Shown: positions 27,890 to 36,159 of the stretch, one piece after another
How positions within the stretch are numbered: position 1 is the first letter of the stretch
Layout of the letters: each line of letters starts with the position of its first letter
Origin: Pseudonocardia sulfidoxydans NBRC 16205
GTDB lineage: Bacteria; Actinomycetota; Actinomycetes; Mycobacteriales; Pseudonocardiaceae
Direction of reading: 5' to 3'
Length of the DNA: 64,000 nucleotides
Assembly: GCF_007989085.1 (NCBI RefSeq)
Contig: NZ_BJVJ01000013.1
Span: 36,902 to 100,901 of the forward strand
Made by a program: the position numbers and the translations under genes
The notes under the pieces: model-generated
The model's database searches: none
What the model was told of the DNA's origin: nothing
What the model saw: the letters and a program-made list of their open reading frames with translations, nothing else

Positions 27890-28248
27890 GAGCGGCACCG
27901 CCGGCGCTGACCCCGGACCGGGTCGTCGCCGGGTACGTGGTCGTCGCCGCGTGGGCCGGGGAGGGGGAGCTGCCCGTCGGGTGCCCGTGGCGACGGCTGA
28001 CCGGCCGACGCTGCCCCGCCTGCGGACTGACCCGTTCGGTGGCACTGGCCTGGCGCGGACGGGTGCGGGACTCTGTCGACGCCCATCCGCTGGGCGTGGT
28101 GCTGCTCGCCGTGATCTTCGTCCGCGTGCTGAGTGGGAAGGTATGGCGCGCAACGCCTCGGGCCGCGGTACGGCCGCTCCGCGCGGAAAGTTCTCGCGCC
28201 GACCGACCGGACGGTCGTGCGGTGGTCTACTCTCGCGGCTCCGAGTGA
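27886..28248 (+). CDS. DUF2752 family membrane protein
   Basis: GTG 27886 overlaps the preceding stop (GTGA), giving 120 residues. The DUF2752 pattern is present: CPWRRLTGRRCPACGLTRSV, with the CPxCGxTR motif between two membrane segments, then DAHPLGVVLLAVIFV. The tail after residue 95 is basic and unlike the family. The function of DUF2752 is unknown; the two cysteines suggest metal or redox chemistry at the membrane. Confidence 0.75.
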   Translation: MRAAPPALTPDRVVAGYVVVAAWAGEGELPVGCPWRRLTGRRCPACGLTRSVALAWRGRVRDSVDAHPLGVVLLAVIFVRVLSGKVWRATPRAAVRPLRAESSRADRPDGRAVVYSRGSE

Positions 28249-28277
28249 CCATCGAGGGTGAAGTTGAGGAGGGGACC

Positions 28278-28904
28278 ATGAAAGCGGCGCCCCAGGGAAC
28301 GGCCCGTCGCGACGAGATCGTCGCCGCCGCGGCCCGGCTGTTCGACGAACGCGGCTATCACACCACCTCGATGGACGACATCGCCGCCGCGGTCGGCATC
28401 AAGAAGCCGACGCTCTACCACCACGTGCAGAGCAAGACCCAGATCGTCATCTGGATCCACGACGAGCTCGTCCACGACCTGACCGACCGGCTCGAGCAGC
28501 GCGTCGCCGACAAGCTTCCGCGCGCCGAGATCCTGCTGCGGGTCATGGACGACATCCTCGGCCTGCTTGAGACCCGGCCCGGGCATCTGCGCGTGTACTT
28601 CGAGCACCACCGCGAGATCCCCGGCGAGGAGGGGCGCGTCGCGCGTGAGATGCGCGACCGCTACACCGAGACGGTGCGGCAGATCATCGAGGAGGGTGCG
28701 GCGGCGGGGGAGTTCCGTGTGGAGAACCCTGGTCTGACGACGTTCGCCTTCTTCGGCATGTGCAACTGGGCCTACCAGTGGTACCGCCCGGGTGGGCGGC
28801 TCACGCACCAGTCGATCGCCCGCTACTTCTGGCAGATCTTCATGACGGGGATCGCCACCGGCCCCGAGGTGCTGGAGGGCCACGCCGCGAGCCTCGACGC
28901 CTGA
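28278..28904 (+). CDS. TetR family regulator, paralogue of the one at 42578
   Basis: ATG 28278 follows GAGGAGGGG and gives 208 residues. The helix-turn-helix reads TTSMDDIAAAVGIKKPTLYHHVQSK, and the ligand domain includes LRVYFEHHREIP and the aromatic block FGMCNWAYQWYRPGG. The regulator at 42578-43174 shares nearly all these features (MDDIATAVGIKKPTLYHHVPSK; GICNWSYQWYRPGG), so the two are clear paralogues. Between them lies the ABC-importer regulon. Both probably bind the CGACCGACT-type palindromes at 30508, 30655 and 43232; that is inference. Confidence 0.88.
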   Translation: MKAAPQGTARRDEIVAAAARLFDERGYHTTSMDDIAAAVGIKKPTLYHHVQSKTQIVIWIHDELVHDLTDRLEQRVADKLPRAEILLRVMDDILGLLETRPGHLRVYFEHHREIPGEEGRVAREMRDRYTETVRQIIEEGAAAGEFRVENPGLTTFAFFGMCNWAYQWYRPGGRLTHQSIARYFWQIFMTGIATGPEVLEGHAASLDA

Positions 28905-28944
28905 TCCGCTACCGGGAAACGGCCGCCCGAACTACGGCCCGACG

Positions 28945-29150
28945 CCGAGCGCAACCTCAGCGCTGTCTCGGGCACGTCGGACAGCGGTCAGGTTGCGCTC
29001 GGTCTGTCGGGCGCAACCTCAGCGTTGTTCCGGGCCCGAACCGCAGCAGTGAGGTTGCGCGCGGGTGAAGGGCGATCCGCGGTCGGACTCGAATCGCGCG
29101 CAACCTCACTGTTCGTTCCGGCTCGAAAAACAGCAGTCAGGTTGCGCGCG
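28945..29150. repeat. Cluster of three GCGCAACCT hairpins in a convergent intergenic gap
   Basis: Three inverted repeats follow each other in the gap between a plus-strand TetR gene and a minus-strand hydratase gene. The first has 23-bp arms at 28945-28967 and 28980-29002 (two mismatches). The second has exact 10-bp arms GCGCAACCTC at 29011-29020 and 29051-29060. The third has 17-bp arms at 29095-29111 and 29134-29150 (one mismatch). All share the core GCGCAACCTCA. The same family recurs at 60734-60864. Placement between converging genes suggests a role as bidirectional transcription ends. Confidence 0.8.
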
Positions 29151-29167
29151 GGTGGTCGGGGTCTGAC

Positions 29168-29818
29168 TCACGGGCGGCCGACGGGGAGGACGGCGCGGGC
29201 TGTCGTCGTCACGGTTGTCACCGCGTCCCGGTCGAGGGCGGCGATGTCCGCGGCGACCGCCAGGGCTGCGGCCGTCACCGTGCCCGGGTCCGCGAGACGG
29301 CTGGCGAGGCCGACGGCGTGGGCGTCGGCGCCGGTGATGCGGCGGCCGGTGAGGAGCATATCGCGGGCCGGTCCCTGGCCGAGCGCCCGGACGATCCGGT
29401 GGATCGCGCCGCCTCCGGCGAGGATGCCCAGCGTCGCCTCGGGCAGGCCGAGGCGGACATCCGGCGAGACGACGCGAATGTCGCAGGACAGGGCGAGCTC
29501 CAGGCCGCCGCCGAGGCAGGCGCCGTCGACCGCGGCGATGGTCGGTACGGCGATGTGGTCGAACGCGCCGTAGACGTCTTGGCACAGTTGCACGTAGGAC
29601 ATCTGGTCGTCGAGGTCGGCGCGGGCCATGTAGGGGATGTCGCCGCCGGCGGCGAAGATGCGCGGCACGGCGCTGCTGACGACGACGGCGCTGGTGTGGG
29701 CGGGGACGCCCGCGAGCGCCTCGCCGAGCCGTTCGAGGAAGGGCCGGTCGAAGGCGTTCACGGGCGGGGTGTCCATGACGATCTGGGCGACGTCGCCGTG
29801 TTGTTCGACGTGGATCAT
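29168..29818 (-). CDS. Enoyl-CoA hydratase/isomerase family protein
   Basis: ATG 29818 overlaps the upstream gene's stop (ATGA), giving 216 residues, which is short for a crotonase. It contains AVVVSSAVPRIFAAGGDIPYM and IAAVDGACLGGGLELALSCDIRV, the two oxyanion-hole segments, and LGLPEATLGILAGGGAIHRI, in which the usual catalytic glutamate sits. The C-terminal trimerisation helices are shortened. It forms a two-gene unit with the next gene, divergent from the ABC importer operon and sharing its control region. Confidence 0.82.
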   Translation of the reverse strand: MIHVEQHGDVAQIVMDTPPVNAFDRPFLERLGEALAGVPAHTSAVVVSSAVPRIFAAGGDIPYMARADLDDQMSYVQLCQDVYGAFDHIAVPTIAAVDGACLGGGLELALSCDIRVVSPDVRLGLPEATLGILAGGGAIHRIVRALGQGPARDMLLTGRRITGADAHAVGLASRLADPGTVTAAALAVAADIAALDRDAVTTVTTTARAVLPVGRP

Positions 29819-30489
29819 GTGAACCGGGGGTCGCGCTTCTCGGCGAAGGCGGACAGGCCTTCCTGGGCGTTGGCGCCGTCGCGGACGGTGCGCCACAAGG
29901 AGAGTTCGGCGGCGAGGCCCGCTTCGTAGCTGTCCTCGGAGGCGCCGAGCGCGAGCTGTTTGGTGGCGCCGAGCGCTTCGGGGGACAGAGCGGCGAGGGT
30001 TGTCGCCAGTTCGAGGGCGTCCGTCGGGGCCGACGACGACAGCCGCGTGACGAGTCCCCAGGCGAGGGCGTCGGGTGCGGCGACGGGGCGGCCGGTGATC
30101 AGCATGTCGCGGGCGACGCCTTGGCCGGTGGTCCGCACGAGCCGGGCGACGGTGCCGGCGACGGGCGGTGTTCCGGCGGCCGGCCCGGTTGCGGAGACGA
30201 CGGCGTCGGTGGGGGCGATGCGGATGTCGCAGCACAGCGCGAGGTCGAGGGCGAGGCCGCTGCAGCGGGTCCCGAGGAGCGCGACGGTCGGCAGCGGGAG
30301 CGCCTCGACGGCGGCGATGTCCCGCCCCGAGCCGGTCGCGTCCGGGAGCGACGAGGGCAGCCGGAGCAGGACCGCGCGGACGTCGGCGGTCAGTGTGGAC
30401 AGGGCTGTGACCAGCGCATCCAGGGACGAGTCCCCGATCTCGACGACGGCGACGGCCCCCTCGCGAGCAATCAACGGAACGGAGGCCAT
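29815..30489 (-). CDS. Divergent enoyl-CoA hydratase-like protein
   Basis: This 224-residue crotonase-fold protein has weak conservation at the first active-site loop: where a GxGFxAGxD-type strand is expected it reads LPDATGSGRDIAAVEA. The second region VALLGTRCSGLALDLALCCDIRIA and the tail EGLSAFAEKRDPRFT are family-typical. The hydratase glutamates appear absent, so it may be a non-catalytic or altered partner of the hydratase encoded just downstream. The ATG lies 18 bp from the palindrome at 30508. Confidence 0.75.
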   Translation of the reverse strand: MASVPLIAREGAVAVVEIGDSSLDALVTALSTLTADVRAVLLRLPSSLPDATGSGRDIAAVEALPLPTVALLGTRCSGLALDLALCCDIRIAPTDAVVSATGPAAGTPPVAGTVARLVRTTGQGVARDMLITGRPVAAPDALAWGLVTRLSSSAPTDALELATTLAALSPEALGATKQLALGASEDSYEAGLAAELSLWRTVRDGANAQEGLSAFAEKRDPRFT

Positions 30490-30507
30490 AGGACCTTCCT
30501 GACGACA

Positions 30508-30523
30508 GACCGACCGGTCGGTC
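30508..30523. promoter_or_regulatory. TetR operator candidate O1
   Basis: GACCGACCGGTCGGTC is a perfect 16-bp palindrome 18 bp before the start of the minus-strand hydratase pair. It shares its GACCGAC/GTCGGTC arms with the sites at 30655 and 43232. Confidence 0.65.
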
Positions 30524-30608
30524 GAGAGGGTGTCCCGGCGCCGTGGGCGCTGTCAAGCGCGGTCAGGGAGGGGTGTCGGGAGCCGGGTAACAGGGTCGAA
30601 ACACGTCC

Positions 30609-30638
30609 TTGACGGTCTTCTGTGACTGCCCCTACAGT
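30609..30638 (+). promoter_or_regulatory. Promoter of the ABC importer operon
   Basis: TTGACG at 30609-30614 and TACAGT at 30633-30638 with an 18-bp spacer match the vegetative sigma consensus well. The palindrome O2 begins 16 bp after the -10 box, so a bound repressor would block initiation or early elongation. Confidence 0.6.
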
Positions 30639-30654
30639 TTCGGGCCACGGCACC

Positions 30655-30672
30655 CGACCGACTAGTCGGTCG
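30655..30672. promoter_or_regulatory. TetR operator candidate O2
   Basis: CGACCGACTAGTCGGTCG is a perfect 18-bp palindrome just downstream of the importer promoter. The identical 18 bases recur at 43232-43249 upstream of the monooxygenase gene, 12.5 kb away. Confidence 0.75.
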
Positions 30673-30700
30673 TGCTCTTTCCTACCCCCGGAGGACCGTA

Positions 30701-31864
30701 ATGACGCGGTGGAGAAACCGACTGGGCGTCGCGCTGGTGGCCTCGACGGCACTCGTGCTGACGGCGTGTGGCGGCGGCGGTTCGTCGTCGGGAACCGGTG
30801 GGTCCGGGGCCGACACGCAGACGCTCGAGTTCGCCGTCGTCGCCGAGCTCACCGGCAAGTACGCCCCCTACGGCCTGCAGCTGCAGGCCGGCGTGAACGA
30901 GGCGGTCAAGGACCTCAACGCCTCGGGCGACTACCCGTTCACCATCGCGCCGAAGTTCTACGACTGCCAGTCCGAGCAGGCGATCTGCGTCTCCAAGACC
31001 CGTGACGCGGTCACCAGCGACAAGATGCCGCTGGTGATGGGCCCGGTCGTCAGCCTCGACATCCTGCCGGCCGCCGAGGTCACGCAGCGCGCGGACGTCC
31101 CGCACGCGGTGTTCGCGGTGCTGCCCGACATCACCGACAACTACACGAACACGTTCCGCTGGAGCGCGCAGAACGACGTCAACAACAAGACGGTCGTCGA
31201 CTTCGTGAAGGCGAAGCTGCAGCCGGGCGAGGGCGTCGCGATCGTCCACGCGAACACCGACTTCGGCAACGGCGGTGCGAAGGAGCAGGTCGAGGGCCTC
31301 GCCGCGGCGGGCATCACCCCGGTCGCGAACATCGGCCACGACCCGTCGCAGGCGGACTACACACCGGTGATGGTCGAGCTGAACGCCAAGAAGCCCAAGT
31401 ACATCCTGCTGTCGGACTCCGACCCGGCCGACGTCGCGAAGCTGCTGCGTCAGTCGCGGGAGAACGGCGTGACCGGGCAGTGGGTCGGCGCGGACGCCTC
31501 GGGCGCCATCCAGCTCGCCGGCGACGACGCGAAGGGCTACATGATCGTCTCGCCGTGGTTCCCGAACAACGCGACGGACCCGAACTCGGTCGAGCTGTCG
31601 CAGCGGTTCGTCGCGGCCGGCATCAAGGACCCGGGCTGGATCGCGGCCATGGCCTACGACGCGACGAAGGGCACCGCCGAGTCGGCGAAGGCCAAGGGCT
31701 TCACGGCCGCCGACATCACCGCGGGCATGGAGTCGCTGACCGACATGCCGGGCAAGGCGGTCAAGTCGTGGACGTTCACCAAGGACAACCGCCGCGGCCT
31801 GACCACCTCGACCATCGGCCAGTGGGACGGCACCGGCTTCACGACCGCGTGGCCGCAGGGCTGA
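30701..31864 (+). CDS. ABC transporter substrate-binding lipoprotein, branched-chain amino acid (LivK) type
   Basis: The 387-residue protein starts with a lipoprotein signal ending LTAC (Cys23), followed by a Gly/Ser linker. The type I periplasmic binding fold is seen in FAVVAELTGKYAPYGLQLQAGVNEAV and later GDDAKGYMIVSPWFPNN. LivK-like proteins in catabolic loci often bind aromatic or other organic acids instead of amino acids. Given the downstream CoA-ligase and monooxygenase genes, I expect such a substrate here. First gene of the operon, under the promoter at 30609 and operator O2. Confidence 0.88.
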   Translation: MTRWRNRLGVALVASTALVLTACGGGGSSSGTGGSGADTQTLEFAVVAELTGKYAPYGLQLQAGVNEAVKDLNASGDYPFTIAPKFYDCQSEQAICVSKTRDAVTSDKMPLVMGPVVSLDILPAAEVTQRADVPHAVFAVLPDITDNYTNTFRWSAQNDVNNKTVVDFVKAKLQPGEGVAIVHANTDFGNGGAKEQVEGLAAAGITPVANIGHDPSQADYTPVMVELNAKKPKYILLSDSDPADVAKLLRQSRENGVTGQWVGADASGAIQLAGDDAKGYMIVSPWFPNNATDPNSVELSQRFVAAGIKDPGWIAAMAYDATKGTAESAKAKGFTAADITAGMESLTDMPGKAVKSWTFTKDNRRGLTTSTIGQWDGTGFTTAWPQG

Positions 31865-31886
31865 CCCGACCGGCACGGCAGTACGA

Positions 31887-33005
31887 ATGACCGACCAGGA
31901 CGGCCGCGGGCTGGCGCCCGCGGCCGTCCGACCGGGAGGCGGATCGGTGAGCACCCCCAAGACGACCCCGGCGACGCCGGACACCCGGCCCGACGGGCCC
32001 CCCGACGACGACCCGCAGCCGCCGTCGTTCACCGCGGAACGCCACGTCGCCCCGCGGTGGGTGCGCTGGGGCGTGCCGGTGGTGCTCGCGATCGTGGCGG
32101 TGATCCTGCCGTTCGTCGGCATCGACAGCGCCCAGCAGTTCCTGCTGGCCTACATGGCGATCATCGCGTTGCTCGCGGTGTCGCTGCATTTCCTGATGGG
32201 CATCGCCGGCCTGTTCAGCCTCGGGCAGGCGGGCTTCTTCGGCGTCGGCGCCTACGTCGGCGTCGTGCTCATGGACAAGCTCGGCTGGGACGGCGCGATC
32301 GCGCTGCCGCTGGTCGCGGTGGCGGGCGCCCTGGTCGGGCTGCTGATGGCGCTGGCGACGCTGCGCGCGTCGGACCTGTATCTCGCCCTGACGACGCTCG
32401 CGTTCGGCTTCGTCGGTGAGAACGTCGTGCGCAACATCGACTACCTCGGTGGGGCGCAAGGGATCGCGGGGTTCGACCTGCACTTCTTCGGGCTCACCCT
32501 CGACGACCCGCTGCTGATCTACTGGATCGGCCTGGGCTGCGTGATCCTGTTCGGCGTCATGATCACGAGCATGCGCCGCAGCAAGCTGGGGCGTGCGCTC
32601 ATGGCGGGCCGGGAGGGCCCGGTCGCGGCGCGCAGCATCGGCGTCGACACCGGGCGGTACCGGTTCCTGGCGTTCGGGCTGTCGGGTGCGTTCGCCGCGA
32701 TCGCGGGCTCGCTCTACACCGCTTACGCCTACGTCCTCGACCCGTCGGTCTTCGGCCTCACGCTGACGACGACGGTGCTGACCATCGCGATCGTCGGCGG
32801 GTTGCGCTCGCTGCCGGGGGTGCTCGTCGCGGCGATCGTGCTGACCTGGTTCCGCAGCGCCGTCGACGGCGAGGCCGTCTCCGAGTACGTGCTGCTGATC
32901 TACGCGGCGCTGGTCGTCGTGACCCTGCTGTTCCTGCCCCAGGGCATCGGCGGCGCGATGTCGACCCTGGTGCGGCGACTGGCGAACCGGAAGGGGCGCT
33001 CGTGA
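31887..33005 (+). CDS. ABC transporter permease, LivM type
   Basis: This 372-residue permease has a polar N-terminal tail of about 50 residues rich in Pro and Asp, then about ten membrane segments. The LivM loop GIAGLFSLGQAGFFGVGAYVG and the coupling region AGREGPVAARSIGVDTGRYRFLAFGLSGAFA are clear. It forms the membrane channel with the LivH-type permease at 34481. Its stop overlaps the ATPase GTG (33002). Confidence 0.88.
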   Translation: MTDQDGRGLAPAAVRPGGGSVSTPKTTPATPDTRPDGPPDDDPQPPSFTAERHVAPRWVRWGVPVVLAIVAVILPFVGIDSAQQFLLAYMAIIALLAVSLHFLMGIAGLFSLGQAGFFGVGAYVGVVLMDKLGWDGAIALPLVAVAGALVGLLMALATLRASDLYLALTTLAFGFVGENVVRNIDYLGGAQGIAGFDLHFFGLTLDDPLLIYWIGLGCVILFGVMITSMRRSKLGRALMAGREGPVAARSIGVDTGRYRFLAFGLSGAFAAIAGSLYTAYAYVLDPSVFGLTLTTTVLTIAIVGGLRSLPGVLVAAIVLTWFRSAVDGEAVSEYVLLIYAALVVVTLLFLPQGIGGAMSTLVRRLANRKGRS

Positions 33006-33772
33006 ACGAGCCACTGCTGCGCGCGCGGGGCCTGACCCGGCGTTTCGGCGGCCTCGTCGCCGTCGACTCGGTGACGATCGACGTCGCCGACGGAGAGGTC
33101 CACGGCCTCATCGGGCCCAACGGCGCCGGGAAGACGACCCTGGTCAACATGCTCACCGGTGTCGACCGGATCGACGACGGCAGCGTGCACTTCGCCGGTG
33201 AGGAGACGACGGGGCTGTCGTCGCACAAGCTGGCCTCGCGCGGCATCGCGCGGTCGTTCCAGACCTCGCAGCTGTTCGAGGACGAGGACGTGCTGGCCAA
33301 CGTCATGGCGGGCCGGCACCGCCACCTGCGGTACCGCTTCCCGAACAACGTGCTGTTCACCCCGCGCACGTCGCGGGAGGAGAAGGCCAGCCTGGCGCGG
33401 TGCGCGGAGCTGCTGGAGACGCTGCAGCTTGCCGACGTCGCGCACCGTCACGTCGGCGAGCTCTCCTACGGACGACGCCGGCTGGTCGAGATCGCCCGCG
33501 CGCTGGCCACCGAGCCGCGGCTGCTGGTGCTCGACGAGCCGGCCGCCGGCCTGTCGGGTGCCGACGTCGACCTCCTGGAGGCGGTGCTGCGCGACCTCTC
33601 CGCGGCGGCGTACACGATCCTGATCATCGAGCACAACATCGGGCTGGTGATGGGCATCTGCGACCGGGTGACGGTGCTGGCCGAGGGTGCGGTGCTCGCG
33701 CAGGGCCCGCCCGCGGAGGTCCGCGTGATGCCCGAGGTGATCACGGCCTACCTGGGCAGGAGCGCGGCATGA
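33002..33772 (+). CDS. ABC transporter ATP-binding protein, LivG type
   Basis: The 256-residue ATPase has Walker A GPNGAGKT at 38-45, a signature variant ELSYGRRRLVEIARAL (SYG in place of SGG, as is usual in LivG), and Walker B LLVLDEPAAGL. The protein begins at GTG 33002 inside the permease stop and ends overlapping the LivF-type ATG at 33769. It powers import together with that second ATPase. Confidence 0.9.
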   Translation: MNEPLLRARGLTRRFGGLVAVDSVTIDVADGEVHGLIGPNGAGKTTLVNMLTGVDRIDDGSVHFAGEETTGLSSHKLASRGIARSFQTSQLFEDEDVLANVMAGRHRHLRYRFPNNVLFTPRTSREEKASLARCAELLETLQLADVAHRHVGELSYGRRRLVEIARALATEPRLLVLDEPAAGLSGADVDLLEAVLRDLSAAAYTILIIEHNIGLVMGICDRVTVLAEGAVLAQGPPAEVRVMPEVITAYLGRSAA

Positions 33773-34476
33773 GGCTCGAGGTCGAGAACCTGTCGGTGGG
33801 CTACGGCGACGTGTCGGTGGTGCGCGGCGTCGACCTGCACCTCGAGGTCGGCGAGGCGGTGTGCCTGGTCGGGCCGAACGGCGCCGGGAAGACGACGACG
33901 CTGCGCGGCATCATGGGGCTGACGAAGCCGACGTCGGGTGCGGTCCGCTGGGACGGCACCGACCACGCGTCGAAGGCCGCCTGGTCGCGGGCGCACTCCG
34001 GGATCGCGCTGGTACCCGAGGGCCGGCACGTGTTCGGGCCGCTGACCGTCGGGGAGAACCTCGAGGTCGCGGTGCGGGCCGTCGGCGGCAAGCGGATCGG
34101 CGCGCGCATCGACGCCGCGATGGACCGCTTTCCCCGGCTGCGTGAGCGCCGCGGCCAGCTCGCCGGGCTGCTCTCGGGCGGTGAGCAGCAGATGCTCGCG
34201 ATCGCCCGGGCGCTCGTGCAGGAGCCGCGGCTGCTCGTGATCGACGAGATGTCGCTGGGCCTGGCGCCGGTGATCTACGAACAGGTCGGGGAGGCCGTGC
34301 GCGGCCTGGTGTCCGACGGGCTCGGGGTGCTGATGGTCGAGCAGAACGCCGCGCTCGCGATGTCGCTGTGCAGCAGGGGATACCTGATGTCGGGCGGGGA
34401 GATCCTGCTCGGCGGCACGGTCGAGGAGATGTCGCACGAGGACGCGGTCGCCCACCTCTACTTCGGGGCGGTGTGA
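33769..34476 (+). CDS. ABC transporter ATP-binding protein, LivF type
   Basis: The 235-residue ATPase has Walker A GPNGAGKT at 35-42, the LivF-typical segment VPEGRHVFGPLTVGENLEV, signature LLSGGEQQMLAIARAL and Walker B LLVIDEMSLGL. The ATG overlaps the LivG-type stop (ATGA). It is the second nucleotide-binding subunit of the importer. Confidence 0.9.
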   Translation: MRLEVENLSVGYGDVSVVRGVDLHLEVGEAVCLVGPNGAGKTTTLRGIMGLTKPTSGAVRWDGTDHASKAAWSRAHSGIALVPEGRHVFGPLTVGENLEVAVRAVGGKRIGARIDAAMDRFPRLRERRGQLAGLLSGGEQQMLAIARALVQEPRLLVIDEMSLGLAPVIYEQVGEAVRGLVSDGLGVLMVEQNAALAMSLCSRGYLMSGGEILLGGTVEEMSHEDAVAHLYFGAV

Positions 34477-34480
34477 GGGT

Positions 34481-35347
34481 ATGGACAAGCTTCTGCAGCT
34501 GATCGTCGCCGGTCTGGTCACCGGCTCGATCTACGGTCTGATCGCGACCGGCTACGCCGTCATCTACACGGCGACGGGCTTCGTCAACTTCGCGCTGGGC
34601 GCCCAGGCGATGCTCGGCGGGTACCTGGCCTACGTGTACTTCCCGGGCCTGCCGCAGTGGGTACGCATCGTGGTCTCGCTCGTCGTCGGCGCCCTGGTGT
34701 CGGTGGGCTCGTGGCACCTGCTCTACAAGTGGGCCGCGAAACGGGCGATGCTCGCCGCGGTGATCATGTCGTTCGCGCTGGCGATCGTCTTCGAGGAGAT
34801 CATCAGACTCTCGGCGGGCGGGGTCAACGTCGCCGCCCCCTCGCCGTTCGGGCGCACCGTCTTCCAGCTCGGCGCGGTCTCGATCTCCGCGCACCAGCTC
34901 GCCGTCGTCGTCGTGTCGGCGGTGCTGTTCACCGGGCTGGTGCTGATGCTGGGCAGCAAGCGGGGCGCCGCGGTGCGCGCGATGTTCTCCGACGCCGAGA
35001 CGGCCGAGGTGCTGGGCATCCGCACCGCCCGGCTGACGACGATCCTGTTCGCGGTGTCGGGCGTGTTCGCCGCGGTCGCGGGCATCTTCGCCGCGCCGCT
35101 GCTGACGCTCTCGCCCTACATGGGGCTCAACCTCGCGCTGATCGGCTTCGTCGGCGCGATCCTCGGTGGCCTCGGCCGGATCGGGACGGCGATCGCCGGC
35201 TCGATCGTGCTCGGGCTGCTGGAGGCGTTCTTCGCCGGCTACGTGTCGGCGGACTTCCGCACCGCCCTGGTCTACGCGGTGTTCGTCCTGGTCCTCGTGA
35301 TCCGCCCGGCGGGCCTGCTCGGCCGGGTGGCGAAGGTGAAGGTATGA
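34481..35347 (+). CDS. ABC transporter permease, LivH type
   Basis: The 288-residue permease has about eight membrane helices and the LivH motifs GLVTGSIYGLIATGYAVIYTATGFVNFALG near the start and MFSDAETAEVLGIRTARLTTILFAVSG in the coupling loop. It follows the LivF-type gene after 4 bp. Its stop overlaps the next gene's ATG. The order (binding protein, LivM, LivG, LivF, LivH) is complete in one operon. Confidence 0.9.
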   Translation: MDKLLQLIVAGLVTGSIYGLIATGYAVIYTATGFVNFALGAQAMLGGYLAYVYFPGLPQWVRIVVSLVVGALVSVGSWHLLYKWAAKRAMLAAVIMSFALAIVFEEIIRLSAGGVNVAAPSPFGRTVFQLGAVSISAHQLAVVVVSAVLFTGLVLMLGSKRGAAVRAMFSDAETAEVLGIRTARLTTILFAVSGVFAAVAGIFAAPLLTLSPYMGLNLALIGFVGAILGGLGRIGTAIAGSIVLGLLEAFFAGYVSADFRTALVYAVFVLVLVIRPAGLLGRVAKVKV

Positions 35348-36159
35348 CGCAGAAGTACGAGACGATCTCCGTCGAGCGCGACGGGGCGGTCGCCCGCATC
35401 ACCCTCGACCGTCCCGACAAGCTCAACGCGCTCGACCCGGCGATGCTCGAGGAGCTCCTCGACGCCGTGGCCGGGATCGGGGCCGACGAGGACGTCGCCG
35501 CGCTGGTGCTCACCGGCCGGGGCCGGCTGTTCTCCGCGGGCGTGGACCTGTCGACGCCGTTCTTCATGGAGGCCCTCGACGAGAAGCAGTCCTCGACGGT
35601 GTTCTCCGGCAAGCGGCTGCTGGACTGGCAGCACCGCATCATCGCGGGCCTCTACGAGCTGCCGTTCCCGACGATCGCGGCGGTCAACGGCGACGCCGTC
35701 GGCGGGGGCGGGTTCGGGCTGGCGATGGCCTGCGACATGCGGCTCGCGGTGCGCGGCGCCCGGTTCTGGATGGTGCCCGGCACACTCGCGGTGGTGCAGG
35801 ACTTCGGGTTGTCGTGGCTGACGCAGAAGGCGATCGGCCCGTCGCGGACGCTGCAGATGGCGTTGCTGGGCAAGCCCGTCCTCGCCGAGGTGGGGGAGGG
35901 CTGGGGCCTGGTCAACGAGGTCCACGACGGTGTCGAGGCCCTCCGCACGAGGGTCGACGAGGTCGTCGCGCAGCTCAACACCATGGGCCCCGACGCGATC
36001 CGGATGCTCAAGCTCGTCATCCGCAACGGCGCGACGAGCCCGCTGCGCGAGCAGCTCGCGATGGAGGCCGTCTCCAACGGTCTGACGTTCCAGTCCACGG
36101 AGTTCGCCGACCGCAAGGCCGCGTACATGGACGGGCTCCGCAAGAAGGGGTCCCGGTGA
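35344..36159 (+). CDS. Enoyl-CoA hydratase/isomerase
   Basis: ATG 35344 overlaps the LivH-type stop. The 271-residue protein is a full-length crotonase: ARITLDRPDKLNALDPAMLEEL, ALVLTGRGRLFSAGVDLS and IAAVNGDAVGGGGFGLAMACDMRLA. The loop FWMVPGTLAVVQDFGLSW, instead of the usual GxPE, lacks the expected hydratase glutamate, so an isomerase, hydrolase or C-C bond cleaving reaction is as likely as hydration. It links transport to CoA-thioester metabolism. Confidence 0.85.
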   Translation: MTQKYETISVERDGAVARITLDRPDKLNALDPAMLEELLDAVAGIGADEDVAALVLTGRGRLFSAGVDLSTPFFMEALDEKQSSTVFSGKRLLDWQHRIIAGLYELPFPTIAAVNGDAVGGGGFGLAMACDMRLAVRGARFWMVPGTLAVVQDFGLSWLTQKAIGPSRTLQMALLGKPVLAEVGEGWGLVNEVHDGVEALRTRVDEVVAQLNTMGPDAIRMLKLVIRNGATSPLREQLAMEAVSNGLTFQSTEFADRKAAYMDGLRKKGSR